From Flavobacterium sp. N1994 (GTDB taxonomy: Bacteria; Bacteroidota; Bacteroidia; Flavobacteriales; Flavobacteriaceae), in the NCBI RefSeq assembly GCF_025947145.1, contig NZ_CP109999.1, positions 1,674,001 through 1,738,000 of the forward strand: a stretch of 64,000 bases of DNA, read 5' to 3'. Under the pieces are notes generated by a model. It was not told where the DNA came from. It made no database searches and was given only the letters and a program-made list of their open reading frames with translations. Shown in pieces: positions 26,745 to 35,587 of the stretch. The translations under genes were made by a program, and so were the position numbers. The first letter of the stretch is position 1; every line of letters begins with the position of its first letter.

Positions 26745-27739
26745 AGTGAGTTTCTAAAAATCAAGCAACTTTCATTTTCAATTTGTTCTTTTCTATTTTC
26801 CAAAATCATATTGGCAAGCAAAGTCCCCATTTTACTAAAATCAGTTGAAATTGTTGTTATCCCATTTTCAACAACTTTTTTTAGAGGTGTGTCGTTATAG
26901 GAAATGATTCCAAAATCTTCAACTATTTTAAAGTCTTGAGCCTTAGATTGTTCTATTACACTAACCAAATCCCTGTCATTTGGAATAATATAAACTTCGC
27001 CTTTTTGAATTTGTCTTTTATCAAAGTTTGCAATAATTTCGTTAGGGAATAAAATAGTTTTGCAAAATTTCTGAAAACCTTCAACCATTCCTAAAGGCTC
27101 TTTAAATCCAGGAAAAATGAGTATCAACTTGTTGTATTTACTGATTCTATCTTTCCCTTTTAAAAGGGCTTCATACATGTCTTTTACAAAATTTTGATGC
27201 ACTGATGGATATTCTGTTAACTCATTATTTGTTTGATCAAGGATATAAACGTCATTTTTAGGTAATGTTTTAATGACTGATGCTGCACCAATTAAATTCG
27301 TTGGCATTATTATATACTTAGAATAGTTGCCATTGCTTTCATTAATTAATTTTCTAAACATATCAATATTAAAATGATGAAAAAAAATATCAACCTGAAC
27401 ATTATTATCTACCGCTTTTAAAAATGAATTATAGATATCTTCTTTAAATATATTCAACTCATCAAACAATAAAAAGAATCTTTGTTCAAAGCTAAACTCA
27501 ACACTCTTGACATAATATCCCTTCCCCAAAACAGCATAAATAATACCTCTCTTTTTTAATTCATCATAAGCTAACAAAACGGTATCTCTAGATATTGAAA
27601 ACTCTAAGCTAACTTTATTTACTGATGGTAATTTTTCATCTCTTTTAATGCGCTTTTCAGCAATAGCGATTTCAACTGACATCACTATTTGCTTATATTT
27701 TGGTTGAGCAGACTGATTATTTATATTTATAATTTTCAT
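26741..27739 (-). CDS. GntR-type regulator with periplasmic-binding-protein-like sensor domain
   Basis: A 332-residue regulator from the ATG at 27737-27739. The N-terminal winged helix-turn-helix (about 8-75) shows YKQIVMSVEIAIAEKRIKRDEKLPSVNKVSLEFSISRDTVLLAYDELKKRGIIYAVLGKGYYV-type GntR features. The rest resembles a LacI/sugar-binding fold (FFLLFDELNIFKEDIYNSFL, IIPNDRDLVSVIEQ, FGIISYNDTPLKKVVENGITTISTDFSKMG). This architecture is typical of sugar-responsive regulators in Bacteroidota. It is divergent from galM and so probably controls the galactan/galactose operon, with galactose or a derivative as effector (inference). The open frame continues 35 codons upstream, but those would cover the operator region. 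Confidence 0.9.
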   Translation of the reverse strand: MKIININNQSAQPKYKQIVMSVEIAIAEKRIKRDEKLPSVNKVSLEFSISRDTVLLAYDELKKRGIIYAVLGKGYYVKSVEFSFEQRFFLLFDELNIFKEDIYNSFLKAVDNNVQVDIFFHHFNIDMFRKLINESNGNYSKYIIMPTNLIGAASVIKTLPKNDVYILDQTNNELTEYPSVHQNFVKDMYEALLKGKDRISKYNKLILIFPGFKEPLGMVEGFQKFCKTILFPNEIIANFDKRQIQKGEVYIIPNDRDLVSVIEQSKAQDFKIVEDFGIISYNDTPLKKVVENGITTISTDFSKMGTLLANMILENRKEQIENESCLIFRNSL

Positions 27740-27750
27740 TTCAAGAATAC

Positions 27751-27792
27751 TAACTGGTGGCAAGTTATAAAAAAACTGGTAGGTAGTGGTAT
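27751..27792. promoter_or_regulatory. Candidate operator between gntR-type gene and galM
   Basis: Direct repeats AACTGGT at 27752-27758 and 27774-27780 are 22 bp apart (about two helical turns), followed by a related GTAGTGGTA. The first lies within an imperfect inverted repeat with TAACT/AGTTA arms (27751-27767). This is the only structured sequence in the 103-bp divergent gap and is a reasonable binding site for the GntR-type regulator. Tentative. Confidence 0.45.
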
Positions 27793-27842
27793 GTGTATTT
27801 AGAATATAATGATAATTTCGTTGTGAGATTATTAAAAATACC

Positions 27843-28889
27843 ATGGTAAAAAATCACATTTCGCAAATATTAAACCGAAAAAACACAAAACCGTTCGGAG
27901 TACTAGCCAACAAAAAAGAAGTACTTTGTTATAATTTAACAAATAAAAATGGTTTTGAATTTTCTGTTATAAATTATGGCGCAACGATTACTGACTTAAA
28001 AATACCCGTTTCTAATAACAAAAAAATAGATGTCGTTTTAGGATTTGAAACTTTAACAGAGTATATAAATTCGTACTATTTGCCAAGCCCTCCTTATTTT
28101 GGCACAACAATAGGAAGGTATGCTGGAAGAATAAATAATGGACAGTTTTTTTTAAATGGAAAACAAAACTATTTAAATAAAAATCACGGCGAACACCATC
28201 TTCATGGAGGCATTTTAGGTTTTAGTAGAAAACTCTGGAATGTTAAGTCACTCGTGACAGGAGACAGTTCCTCTATAACACTAGAATATATTAGCAAACA
28301 TAACGAAGAAAATTTTCCAGGAGAAATAACCGTTCAAGTAACCTATACATTGACAACAGAAAATGAACTTGAAGTCTCTTTTACAGCTACATCTTCTGAA
28401 GACACCATAATTAATCTAACGCAACACAGTTATTTTAATCTCGACGGACATTCAAATGATATTGTTAAACAGGAGCTAATTATTAACTCTCAAAAAATTC
28501 TAGAAACCAATAACGAACTAATACCAACAGGAAATTATATTGATTTAAAAAATAATGACTTTGACTTTTCTACTTCAAAACCATGTCCTGTATCAATTGA
28601 TAATACTTTTGTATTAAACAACGAAAATGCTGCAACTCTTATCAGTAAAAAAAACAATCTAAAAATGACGGTTACTACCAATCAACCTGCAGTACATATA
28701 TATGTTGGAGGGAATTGTTTTAATAAAATCAAAGGAAAAGAAAATGCAAACTATCATGCGTTAAGTGGCATTTGTTTTGAAACACAAAATTTTCCTGACG
28801 CTCCAAATCACAGTCACTTTCCGAATGCTGTATTGAAGAAAAATGAAACTTATTTCCACCAAACAAAGTTCAAATTTGAAAACCTATAA
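27843..28889 (+). CDS. galM: Aldose 1-epimerase (mutarotase)
   Basis: A 348-residue galactose mutarotase converting beta- to alpha-D-galactose for galactokinase. Recognised: INYGATITDLKIPV, VVLGFETLTEYI, YFGTTIGRYAGRINNGQFFLNGK, HGEHHLHGG (catalytic His region), TQHSYFNLDGH (second His region), and a late HYHALSGICFETQNFPDAPN-like block with the catalytic acid region (CFETQ). There is no signal peptide, so it is cytoplasmic. First gene of the galactose operon. Confidence 0.95.
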   Translation: MVKNHISQILNRKNTKPFGVLANKKEVLCYNLTNKNGFEFSVINYGATITDLKIPVSNNKKIDVVLGFETLTEYINSYYLPSPPYFGTTIGRYAGRINNGQFFLNGKQNYLNKNHGEHHLHGGILGFSRKLWNVKSLVTGDSSSITLEYISKHNEENFPGEITVQVTYTLTTENELEVSFTATSSEDTIINLTQHSYFNLDGHSNDIVKQELIINSQKILETNNELIPTGNYIDLKNNDFDFSTSKPCPVSIDNTFVLNNENAATLISKKNNLKMTVTTNQPAVHIYVGGNCFNKIKGKENANYHALSGICFETQNFPDAPNHSHFPNAVLKKNETYFHQTKFKFENL

Positions 28890-28895
28890 TTAAAA

Positions 28896-29951
28896 ATGAA
28901 AAAATTAGCTTTATTGGCAGTAATAGCAATGGTTTTATCTTGCTCCTCAGATAGTAAGTCTGGTACTCAGGATACTTTTATTCGGGCGGCAGACATGTCC
29001 TATTTGCCTTTAATCGAAAGTGAAGGAACTATATACAAACACAACAATGTCGCCGAAGATGCCGTTACTACATTAAAAAATGCAGGTTGTAATACTATCA
29101 GAATTCGTCTTTGGCAAAATCCATCTGATGGACATTCCAGTTTAAATGAAGTAAAAGCTTTAGCACTCAGAGTAAAACAGGTAGGTATGAAAGTTTGGCT
29201 GACGGTACATTATTCAGATACATGGGCGGACCCAGGAAATCAAACCAAACCAGTAGCTTGGCAAAATCTAAATTATACCGATTTAAAAACTGCTGTTTCA
29301 AATTACACCATACAAATTATGACTGAAATCTATCCTGATATCATTCAAATTGGCAATGAAACAAATGATGGTCTACTTTGGCCCGAAGGTAAATTATCAA
29401 CCAACGAATCACAATATTTAGAATTAGTTTCGACAGCAGTTACTGCCGTGAGAAGCAAATCAACAACAACCAAAATAATGCTACATTATGCGGGAATATC
29501 CGGTTCTGATTGGTTTTTTAGCAAGGTAGCTAATGTAGATTACGATTATATTGGTATTTCTTATTATCCAATTTATCATGGAAAAAGCTTAACCGATTTA
29601 CAAAATAAGATGAATACTCTTGGGCAGTTGTACAATAAAAAAGTAGTAATAGCCGAAACAGCGTATCCGTTTACTTTTGGATACAACGATTACACCAATA
29701 ATATCTTAGGCCTTTCAAGTCAAATAATCCCTGCTTATGCTGCTTCAAATGATGGACAAAAACAATATCTATTAGCCATCAAAAATTTGGTAAAACAAAG
29801 TACAAATGGAATTGGTTTTTGTTATTGGGGTGCCGAATGGGTCGCTTTCCGTGGACCAACATCAACTAATGGCTCTCCATGGGAAAATCAAGCACTTTGG
29901 GACTTTACAAATAATTCACTTCCAGCGATGGATGCTTTTAATGCTAACTAA
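28896..29951 (+). CDS. GH53 endo-beta-1,4-galactanase, lipoprotein
   Basis: A 351-residue family GH53 arabinogalactan endo-beta-1,4-galactanase. The lipobox is MVLSC (Cys16) followed by SSDS, so it is membrane-anchored. The catalytic acid/base is E155 in IQIGNETNDGLLWPEG and the nucleophile E254 in VVIAETAYPF; FIRAADMSYLPLIE and TIRIRLWQNPSDGHS are family-typical. It should cut beta-1,4-galactan (pectin galactan or arabinogalactan I) at the cell surface or in the periplasm. It starts 6 nt after galM. Confidence 0.93.
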   Translation: MKKLALLAVIAMVLSCSSDSKSGTQDTFIRAADMSYLPLIESEGTIYKHNNVAEDAVTTLKNAGCNTIRIRLWQNPSDGHSSLNEVKALALRVKQVGMKVWLTVHYSDTWADPGNQTKPVAWQNLNYTDLKTAVSNYTIQIMTEIYPDIIQIGNETNDGLLWPEGKLSTNESQYLELVSTAVTAVRSKSTTTKIMLHYAGISGSDWFFSKVANVDYDYIGISYYPIYHGKSLTDLQNKMNTLGQLYNKKVVIAETAYPFTFGYNDYTNNILGLSSQIIPAYAASNDGQKQYLLAIKNLVKQSTNGIGFCYWGAEWVAFRGPTSTNGSPWENQALWDFTNNSLPAMDAFNAN

Positions 29952-29953
29952 TT

Positions 29954-30952
29954 ATGAGAAAATTTTATTTATTATTACTGCTTTCTATATTTGGTTTTAG
30001 CCAAAATAAACCCTTTGTTAAAGGTGCTGATGTCGGTTGGTTGCCTCAGATGGAAGCCACAGGTTATAAATTTTATGATACAGACGGAAAAGAAAAAGAT
30101 TGCCTGCAATTATTAAAAGACCGCGGAATGAACTCCATCCGTCTAAGAGTTTGGGTAAATCCAAATGATGATAAAGCTAGCGGACATTGTAGTAAGGAAG
30201 AAACCGTTGCCATGGCATTACGAGCTCAAAAAATGGGAATGCGAGTTATGATTGACTTCCATTATTCTGATTCTTGGGCTGATCCAGCAAAACAATTTAA
30301 ACCAAAAGCTTGGGAGAAACATACTTTTCCGGAATTACTAAATGATGTTTACCATCACACTTATGATGTAATCAATGCTTTAAAAACAGCTGGCGTTACT
30401 CCAGAATGGGTTCAAGTTGGGAACGAAATTCCAGGCGGAATGCTGTGGCCCGATGGAAGCACAAAAAACTGGAAACAGCTAGGTCAATTATTAAACAAAG
30501 GGTATGAAGCTATAAAAGCAGTAGACAAAAAAATTAAAGTAATTGTTCACGTCGATGAAGGAAACAACAACAAAAAGTTCCGAGAATTCTTTGACAATGC
30601 CACAACTCAAAAAGTAAAATACGATATAATCGGCTTGTCTTACTATCCTTATTGGATAAAAAAAGATTATTCTGAAACTATTGCCGACTTACAATTCAAT
30701 CTAAATGATATGGCAAAACGGTACGGAAAAGAAGTCATGGTTGTTGAAGTCGGTGGTGAAGATGATAAAGTTCAAAATACTTATGAGCTATTAGCAGCAA
30801 CAATAAAAGCCGTAAAAAAAGTGCCTAACAATAAAGGATTAGGTGTTTTCTATTGGGAACCTCAAGGTGCTAGAAGCTGGAGTCATTATGCTTTAAGTGC
30901 TTGGTTAGAAAATGGTCAACCCTCACCTGCCCTAGATGCTTTTAAAGAATAA
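29954..30952 (+). CDS. GH53 endo-beta-1,4-galactanase, second copy
   Basis: A 332-residue GH53 enzyme with a plain signal peptide (MRKFYLLLLLSIFGFSQ) and no lipobox, so probably periplasmic. Acid/base E158 in VQVGNEIPGGMLWPDG, nucleophile E265 in VMVVEVGGEDD. FVKGADVGWLPQMEA and SIRLRVWVNPNDDKASGHCSKEE are closer to Bacteroides-type GH53 than copy 1 is. The two copies are clearly diverged, which suggests different substrates lengths or locations rather than a fresh duplication. Confidence 0.93.
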   Translation: MRKFYLLLLLSIFGFSQNKPFVKGADVGWLPQMEATGYKFYDTDGKEKDCLQLLKDRGMNSIRLRVWVNPNDDKASGHCSKEETVAMALRAQKMGMRVMIDFHYSDSWADPAKQFKPKAWEKHTFPELLNDVYHHTYDVINALKTAGVTPEWVQVGNEIPGGMLWPDGSTKNWKQLGQLLNKGYEAIKAVDKKIKVIVHVDEGNNNKKFREFFDNATTQKVKYDIIGLSYYPYWIKKDYSETIADLQFNLNDMAKRYGKEVMVVEVGGEDDKVQNTYELLAATIKAVKKVPNNKGLGVFYWEPQGARSWSHYALSAWLENGQPSPALDAFKE

Positions 30953-30955
30953 GAT

Positions 30956-33364
30956 ATGAAACTCAAAAAATCATTATTACTCGGATTACTGTTTTGCTTG
31001 ATTTCCATGGCAAAGGCACAAGAAAAAATTAGTCTTGACGAAAATTGGAAATTCCATTTTGGTCACGCTGCCAATCCAGAAAAAGACTTTGATTACGGAA
31101 CCAAATTGTTGCTCCATAAATCAAATGTCTTTGAGACTACAATTATCAGTCCAAAATTTGTGGATACAACCTGGAGTAAAATAAACGTCCCACACGATTG
31201 GCTTGTCGAACTTCCTTTTGTTCAATCCAACACACACGAAATGGATTCTCATGGTTACAAACCAGTAGGGCGCTCTTATCCGGAAACCAGTATTGGTTGG
31301 TATCGGAAACATTTTACTGTCGATAAATCAAAAAGAGACAAACGTTTCGAAATCCAATTCGATGGCATCTACAGAAATGCTGAAATTTGGTTAAACGGAT
31401 TTTATGTCGGCACCAACTTCAGTGGATATGTCGGCAATTCTTATGATGTTTCGGATTATATCAATTTTGAAGGCGATAATGTGATGGTCATTCGAGTGGA
31501 TGCAACACAATCTGAGGGTTGGTTTTATGAAGGCGCTGGAATCTACAGGCATGTTTGGTTAAATATCACCAACAAAAACTTTATCCCTGAAGGCGGATTG
31601 TATGTTCATTCAGAAGTAAAAGGCAAAAATGCTACAGTATCCATTGAAACTACCGTTCAAAACAACTCATTAAATGCTTCTTCATGTTCCGTTTACTCCT
31701 ATATAACAGATAGAAACGGAAAAGTGTTAGCCAAGACATCAGTGCAAAAAGTCACATTAGGAATTCATAAAGACTTCACCTTAAAGCAGCAAGTAAATCT
31801 AAACAATGCCCGCCTTTGGTCGTTAGAAGATCCGTATTTATACAAAGTGATTTCAGTAGTCAAGGCTGGTAACCAAATTGTACATCAAACCAAAACCCGA
31901 TTCGGAATTAAAACCGTAAAATTTGATGCTAATGAAGGTTTTTTTCTTAACGGAAAGCATATCAAAATTCAAGGCACCAACAATCATCAAGATCATGCAG
32001 GAATAGGTAGCGCCTTGCCTGATTATTTGCAATACTATCGAATCAAACTACTGAAACAGATGGGCTCAAATGCCTACCGAACAAGCCATAACGCTCCTAC
32101 TCCAGAACTTTTAGAGGCTTGTGATAGCTTAGGAATGTTAGTGTTAGATGAGCAACGATTACTAAACAGTAGTCCAGAATATACCGATCAATTCAAACGT
32201 TTAATTAAACGCGACAGAAATCATCCTTCCGTATTCTTATGGTCAATAGGAAATGAAGAACAAAACATACAAGGAAATGAATTTGGCAAAAGAATTGCAC
32301 AATCCCTACTAGCTATTCAAAAAGATTTGGACCCAACCAGAACTAGTACTTATGCAGCCGATATGGGTAATGATTTTAAAGGGGTTAATGAAGTAATTCC
32401 AATACGAGGATTCAATTACAGAGAATATGCTGTTGCCGACTATCATCGCGACCATCCCAACCAACCTCTTCTTGGAACCGAAATGGGAAGTACAGTTACC
32501 ACTCGTGGTATTTATGAAAAAGATAGTATAAGAGCTTATGTTCCTGATCAAGACATCACTGCTCCTTGGTGGGCTAGTAAAGCTGAAACTTGGTGGAAAC
32601 TCGCTGCCGAAAACAAGTATTGGCTTGGTGGTTTTGTTTGGACAGGGTTTGATTATCGTGGTGAACCGACACCGTATCAGTGGCCGAATATCAATTCGCA
32701 TTTTGGCATTATGGATGTTTGCGGTTTCCCAAAAAACATTTATTACTATTATAAAAGTTGGTGGACCAATGAAGAGGTACTTCACATTTCCCCGCATTGG
32801 AACTGGCCTGATAAAATGGGTAAACCAATTGATGTTTGGGTAAATTCTAATGCAGATGATGTGGAATTATTTTTAAACGGAAAGAGTTTGGGCAAAAAAG
32901 TCATGCCAAGAAACAGCCATTTACAATGGGAAGTACTTTATGAGCCTGGAACTTTAGAAGCTATTGCGCATAAAAAAGGTAAAAAACTAACCACAAAAAT
33001 AGAAACAACTGGACAAGCTATAAATGTAGTGCTGACTCCAGATAAAACTATATTGACTGCTGACGGAAAAGACGCAACAGTTGTCAACGTTTCTCTAACC
33101 GATGATAAAGGTAGAGAAGTACCAGATGCTAATAACCTAATTAAATTCACTGTCACTGCTGACGCCAAAATCATTGGGGTTGGAAATGGTGACCCTAGCT
33201 CTCATGAAGCCGATAAATGCAAGGATGGGGAATGGCAAAGAAGTACTTTCAATGGCAAATGTCAAGTTATCATTCAGGCAGGGGAAACATCAAGTTCCAT
33301 AAAACTGGAAGCCAAATCAAACGGATTACAATCGGCAACAATTACTCTTATCTCTAAGCCATGA
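30956..33364 (+). CDS. GH2 beta-galactosidase
   Basis: An 802-residue GH2 glycoside hydrolase with signal peptide (about 1-21). Order: sugar-binding jelly roll (about 60-215; WYRKHFTVD, DGIYRNAEIWLNG), Ig-like domain, TIM barrel with acid/base E434 in IGNEEQN and nucleophile E509 in LLGTEMGST, and C-terminal Ig-like domains (DVWVNSNADDVELFLNGKSLGKK, then VTPDKT... region). It probably removes galactose from galacto-oligosaccharides in the periplasm. The gene spacing is 3 nt from the GH53 gene and it overlaps galK by 4 nt (ATGA). Confidence 0.93.
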   Translation: MKLKKSLLLGLLFCLISMAKAQEKISLDENWKFHFGHAANPEKDFDYGTKLLLHKSNVFETTIISPKFVDTTWSKINVPHDWLVELPFVQSNTHEMDSHGYKPVGRSYPETSIGWYRKHFTVDKSKRDKRFEIQFDGIYRNAEIWLNGFYVGTNFSGYVGNSYDVSDYINFEGDNVMVIRVDATQSEGWFYEGAGIYRHVWLNITNKNFIPEGGLYVHSEVKGKNATVSIETTVQNNSLNASSCSVYSYITDRNGKVLAKTSVQKVTLGIHKDFTLKQQVNLNNARLWSLEDPYLYKVISVVKAGNQIVHQTKTRFGIKTVKFDANEGFFLNGKHIKIQGTNNHQDHAGIGSALPDYLQYYRIKLLKQMGSNAYRTSHNAPTPELLEACDSLGMLVLDEQRLLNSSPEYTDQFKRLIKRDRNHPSVFLWSIGNEEQNIQGNEFGKRIAQSLLAIQKDLDPTRTSTYAADMGNDFKGVNEVIPIRGFNYREYAVADYHRDHPNQPLLGTEMGSTVTTRGIYEKDSIRAYVPDQDITAPWWASKAETWWKLAAENKYWLGGFVWTGFDYRGEPTPYQWPNINSHFGIMDVCGFPKNIYYYYKSWWTNEEVLHISPHWNWPDKMGKPIDVWVNSNADDVELFLNGKSLGKKVMPRNSHLQWEVLYEPGTLEAIAHKKGKKLTTKIETTGQAINVVLTPDKTILTADGKDATVVNVSLTDDKGREVPDANNLIKFTVTADAKIIGVGNGDPSSHEADKCKDGEWQRSTFNGKCQVIIQAGETSSSIKLEAKSNGLQSATITLISKP

Positions 33365-34530
33365 AGAAAAAATTAATTCAACAAACGACAGAACATTTCG
33401 AAATAATGTTTCAACAAAAACCTGACTATATTTTCCTTTCTCCAGGAAGAATCAACATTATTGGTGAACACGTTGATTACAATGATGGTTTTGTTATGCC
33501 CGCTGCCATCAATAAATACATCTGCTTTGCCATTTCAAAAAATGAAAATTCTAAATGCACTCTCGTTGCGAAAGATTTAAACGATACCTACCAATTTGAT
33601 ATCAATGACGAATTGAAACCCATTGATACAATGTGGGCCAATTATATTTTAGGGGTTTTACAGCAACTCAAAGAGAAAGGATTTGCAATGAGTGGCTTTA
33701 CCATTGTTTTCAGTAGCACCATCCCAATGGGCGCTGGACTTTCTTCCTCTGCAGCACTTGAATGTGGAATAGGTTATGCCATGAATAAATTGTTTCATTT
33801 AGGGTTAACCAAAGAAGATATAGCGCTTATAGGTCAAAAGGCAGAACACACTTTTGCTGGAGTCAATTGCGGCATTATGGATCAATTCGCTTCCGTTTTT
33901 GGAAAAAAGAACAGTGTCATTAAACTAGATTGTAATACTCTGGAATATGAATACTACAAAGCTGATTTTAAAAAATATTCGTTACTTTTATTAGATAGCA
34001 ATGTAAAACACACGCATTTAACATCAGGCTATAACGTTAGAAGACAAGAAGTAGAATTAGGATTATCAATTATCAAACAACATTTTCCAGAAGTTAGAAC
34101 CTTTAGAAATTGTACTGAAAGCATGGTATTAGAATTGAAAGACACTTTAGGCGAAACCGTTTTCAAACGATGCCATTTTGTGGTAAATGAAATTCAGCGT
34201 GTAAAAGAAGCAGCAGAGGCTTTAAATAATTCTGATTTTAAAAGATTAGGTAAATTAATGTCAAAAACTCACGAAGGATTATCAAAAGAGTACGAAGTAA
34301 GTTGTGAAGAAATCGACTTTTTAGTGGATGCTGTTCAACATGAAAAAACCGTTTTAGGTGCTCGAATGATGGGCGGCGGTTTTGGAGGATGTTCTATCAA
34401 TTTAGTGAAAAAAGGCTCTGAATCCAAACTCATTGAGAAAATAACAGAACGCTATCAAAAAGCTTTTGGTATCGAATTAAAAGCATACAAAGTAAAAATT
34501 TCTAAAGGCGCTTCGCTTTACAAAAACTAA
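33361..34530 (+). CDS. galK: Galactokinase
   Basis: A 389-residue GHMP kinase phosphorylating alpha-D-galactose at C1. Motifs: PGRINIIGEHVDYNDGFVMPAAI (substrate), PMGAGLSSSAALECG (ATP loop), CGIMDQFAS (catalytic Asp region) and MMGGGFGGCSI. The start ATG overlaps the GH2 stop. Second step of the Leloir pathway after GalM. Confidence 0.97.
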   Translation: MKKKLIQQTTEHFEIMFQQKPDYIFLSPGRINIIGEHVDYNDGFVMPAAINKYICFAISKNENSKCTLVAKDLNDTYQFDINDELKPIDTMWANYILGVLQQLKEKGFAMSGFTIVFSSTIPMGAGLSSSAALECGIGYAMNKLFHLGLTKEDIALIGQKAEHTFAGVNCGIMDQFASVFGKKNSVIKLDCNTLEYEYYKADFKKYSLLLLDSNVKHTHLTSGYNVRRQEVELGLSIIKQHFPEVRTFRNCTESMVLELKDTLGETVFKRCHFVVNEIQRVKEAAEALNNSDFKRLGKLMSKTHEGLSKEYEVSCEEIDFLVDAVQHEKTVLGARMMGGGFGGCSINLVKKGSESKLIEKITERYQKAFGIELKAYKVKISKGASLYKN

Positions 34531-34533
34531 ATC

Positions 34534-35586
34534 ATGACAGCATTCAACAATAACGAACATCCTCACCGAAGATACAATCCTTTGCTAGACGAATGGATAT
34601 TGGTTTCTCCTCATCGCGCTAAACGACCATGGCAAGGACAGAACGAAAAAATTACTGATGAACATCGGCCTGAACATGATGACAATTGCTATTTGTGTGC
34701 GGGAAATGTTCGTGCCAATGGTATAAAAAACGACGAGTATACAAACTGTTATGTCTTTGAAAATGACTTTTCGGCTTTGCTAAAAGAGGAAGTCAATTAT
34801 ACCAATACAAAACATAGTTTATTCCAATCAAAACCTGAAAGAGGCATGAACAAAGTAATCTGTTTTTCGCCCAAACACAACCTCACTTTGCCTGAAATGG
34901 AAGTGGAAGATATTGAGAAAGTGGTTCAAACTTGGGCCTCCCAATACATCGAACTAGGCAATCAGGATTTTATCAATTATGTTCAAATCTTTGAAAACAA
35001 AGGAAGTATCATGGGTTGTAGTAATCCGCATCCCCATGGTCAAATTTGGGCACAATCTTCTCTGCCAACACAAGTAGAGAAAACCCAAAAGAGTCTTCAA
35101 AACTATTACGAAAAAAACAAAACTAGTTTGCTCAAAGATTACTTAGACGAAGAAATAAAGCAACAGGAACGCATCGTTATGGAGAACGATCATTTTGTTG
35201 TCTTGGTTCCGTTTTGGGCGATTTGGCCCTATGAAACGATGATTATCAGCAAAAGACATTTCGGTAACATTATCGCAATGAATAAAGAAGAAACCACCGC
35301 TTTTGCCGATATCATAAAAGGAATTACAGTCAAATACGATAATCTTTTTGAAACATCCTTCCCTTATTCCTCTGGAATTCATCAAGCACCTACGGATAGA
35401 GTGTCTCATCCTGAATGGCACTTCCACATGCATTTTTATCCGCCTTTGTTGCGAAGTGCTACGGTGAAAAAATTCATGGTTGGATACGAAATGCTCGGAG
35501 AAGCGCAACGTGATATTTCCCCTGAGCAAAGTGCTAAAATTTTAAGAGATTTACCTAACATTCATTACAAAACTAAAACCAATTGA
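34534..35586 (+). CDS. galT: Galactose-1-phosphate uridylyltransferase
   Basis: A 350-residue HIT-superfamily enzyme swapping UMP between UDP-glucose and galactose-1-P. The active-site histidine is H168 in SNPHPHGQIWA. CYLCAGNVRANG carries the Cys pair of the metal site, RRYNPLLDEWILVSPHRAKRPWQGQ is the N-terminal signature and HWHFHMHFYPP-like WHFHMHFYPPLLRS is the second His block. No galE is present in the window, so UDP-galactose epimerisation must be encoded elsewhere. Confidence 0.96.
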   Translation: MTAFNNNEHPHRRYNPLLDEWILVSPHRAKRPWQGQNEKITDEHRPEHDDNCYLCAGNVRANGIKNDEYTNCYVFENDFSALLKEEVNYTNTKHSLFQSKPERGMNKVICFSPKHNLTLPEMEVEDIEKVVQTWASQYIELGNQDFINYVQIFENKGSIMGCSNPHPHGQIWAQSSLPTQVEKTQKSLQNYYEKNKTSLLKDYLDEEIKQQERIVMENDHFVVLVPFWAIWPYETMIISKRHFGNIIAMNKEETTAFADIIKGITVKYDNLFETSFPYSSGIHQAPTDRVSHPEWHFHMHFYPPLLRSATVKKFMVGYEMLGEAQRDISPEQSAKILRDLPNIHYKTKTN

Positions 35587-35587
35587 A

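Noticed and set aside
27740..27844. Longer GntR-type protein starting at 27844
   Set aside because: The extra 35 residues do not resemble a GntR N-terminus and would cover the operator-like repeats; ATG 27739 fits the family.
32309..32797. Minus-strand ORF of 162 codons inside the beta-galactosidase gene
   Set aside because: Lies wholly opposite the catalytic domain of the GH2 gene; no recognisable product.
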